Position numbers and translations under genes: made by a program. A stretch of DNA of 5,617 nt. Origin: an uncultured Eubacteriales bacterium (GTDB taxonomy: Bacteria; Bacillota; Clostridia; Lachnospirales; Anaerotignaceae). The DNA lies in assembly GCA_902406135.1 (NCBI GenBank), contig CABPCX010000136.1:1-5617 (forward strand), read 5' to 3'. The number at the start of each line of letters is the position of its first letter. Positions within the stretch are counted from its first letter, which is position 1. The notes below the pieces were generated by a model, which saw only the letters and a program-made list of their open reading frames with translations, was not told the origin of the DNA and made no database searches. Below, piece after piece: positions 4,988 to 5,617 of this stretch.

Positions 4988-5617
4988 ATGGCTTTAATGA
5001 CAGGCGAACAGTATCTTGAAAGTATGAGAAAACTTAAACTCAATATTTATATGTTCGGAGAAAAAATAGAAAATTCCGAGAGCAGTCCCATATTAAGGCC
5101 TTCTCTCAATTCCGTAAAGGCTACCTATGACCTGGCGGCAGACCCCCAGTATGAGGACGTTATGACCGCCGTATCCCACCTGACCGGAGAAAAAATAAAC
5201 CGTTTTACCCATATACACCAGAGCACCGATGACCTTATTAAAAAAGTAAAAATGCAGAGACTCTGCGGAAGCAAAACAGCTTCCTGTTTCCAGAGATGCG
5301 TAGGTCTTGATGCCTTCAATGCCGTTTACTCCACAACTTATGAGGTAGATGAAAAATACGGCACTTCATATTTTGAAAACTTTAAAAAGTTCCTTACATA
5401 CGTTCAGCAGAATGACCTTACCGTTGACGGAGCCATGACAGACCCCAAGGGAAACCGCGGTCTTTCTCCCTCTGCCCAGGCTGACCCCGACCTTTATCTC
5501 CACGTGGTTGAAAGAAGACCCGACGGTGTTGTAGTCAAGGGTGCCAAGGTACATCAGACAGGTATATGCAACTCCCACGAAGTTTTGGTTATGCCCACCT
5601 GTTCCATGTCTCCCGCT
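4988..5617 (+). CDS. abfD: 4-hydroxybutyryl-CoA dehydratase / vinylacetyl-CoA delta-isomerase, 5' part (cut by window edge)
   Basis: The first 210 codons are present and the reading frame is open to the window end. The enzyme converts 4-hydroxybutyryl-CoA to crotonyl-CoA using FAD and a [4Fe-4S] cluster, the key step by which anaerobes turn GABA or succinate into butyrate. Recognition rests on close agreement with the Clostridium aminobutyricum protein as I remember it: the LMTGEQYLES opening, YMFGEKIEN (21-29), INRFTHIHQSTDDL (70-83), KMQRLCGSKTASCFQRC (88-104), VDGAMTDPKG (146-155) and the GAKVHQTG region (185-192). C100 and C104 correspond to the cluster ligands C99 and C103 there, and separate this from the related flavin 4-hydroxyphenylacetate hydroxylases, which lack the cluster. 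T191 matches a residue near the active site. The remaining ligands (around residues 292-300) are outside the window. The full protein is expected near 490 residues. The gene is divergent from the nucleoside hydrolase. Confidence 0.93.
   Translation, partial: MALMTGEQYLESMRKLKLNIYMFGEKIENSESSPILRPSLNSVKATYDLAADPQYEDVMTAVSHLTGEKINRFTHIHQSTDDLIKKVKMQRLCGSKTASCFQRCVGLDAFNAVYSTTYEVDEKYGTSYFENFKKFLTYVQQNDLTVDGAMTDPKGNRGLSPSAQADPDLYLHVVERRPDGVVVKGAKVHQTGICNSHEVLVMPTCSMSPA

Noticed and set aside
5125..5578. Minus-strand open frames opposite abfD
   Set aside because: The plus-strand frame is continuous and matches 4-hydroxybutyryl-CoA dehydratase throughout, so these are shadows.

Overview
The window looks like chromosomal DNA from an anaerobic Clostridia-type Firmicute, possibly in or near Lachnospirales; the exact taxon is inference. 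The support is AT-rich intergenic DNA, strong GGAGG-type ribosome binding sites, stem-plus-T-run terminators, a family II (Mn/Co-type) pyrophosphatase carrying CBS and DRTGG domains, and the start of a 4-hydroxybutyryl-CoA dehydratase gene, an enzyme of anaerobic GABA/succinate fermentation to butyrate. I see no insertion sequences, CRISPR arrays, tRNA or rRNA genes, or signs of recent transfer.

Layout. Five genes lie on the minus strand and one partial gene on the plus strand. Positions 10-1783 (minus, reading right to left) hold an ArsR-family repressor with a CxC sensor motif, a YraQ/ArsP-type permease with a CSC motif in a membrane segment, and a small thioredoxin-fold protein with a CxxC active site and an extra cysteine cluster. 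Similar 20-bp operator-like sequences precede both the repressor and the permease, so this looks like one self-regulated metalloid- or thiol-responsive unit. Positions 1855-3631 hold a separate single-gene unit with a good promoter and a strong terminator: the CBS/DRTGG pyrophosphatase. Positions 3735-4763 hold a nucleoside hydrolase with its own terminator. From 4988 to the right edge, on the plus strand and divergent from the hydrolase, is the first 210 codons of 4-hydroxybutyryl-CoA dehydratase (abfD); the rest lies outside the window.

How the genes work together. The repressor-permease-thioredoxin set is the one coherent functional module: sensing through cysteines, export or transport through a cysteine-bearing permease, and a redox partner. 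Its substrate cannot be read from the sequence; trivalent (organo)arsenicals are the best-precedented guess. The pyrophosphatase and nucleoside hydrolase are housekeeping or salvage enzymes with no evident link to the module. abfD marks energy metabolism, and its usual partners would be expected beyond the right edge.

No stretch longer than 300 bases lacks a gene. The two largest gaps (3547-3773 and 4764-4987) contain promoters, terminators and hairpins described below. The most notable small features are the paired operator-like sites, an orphan plus-strand terminator at 3702-3720 that might end a short unannotated RNA, and a nucleoside hydrolase lacking one canonical family motif.
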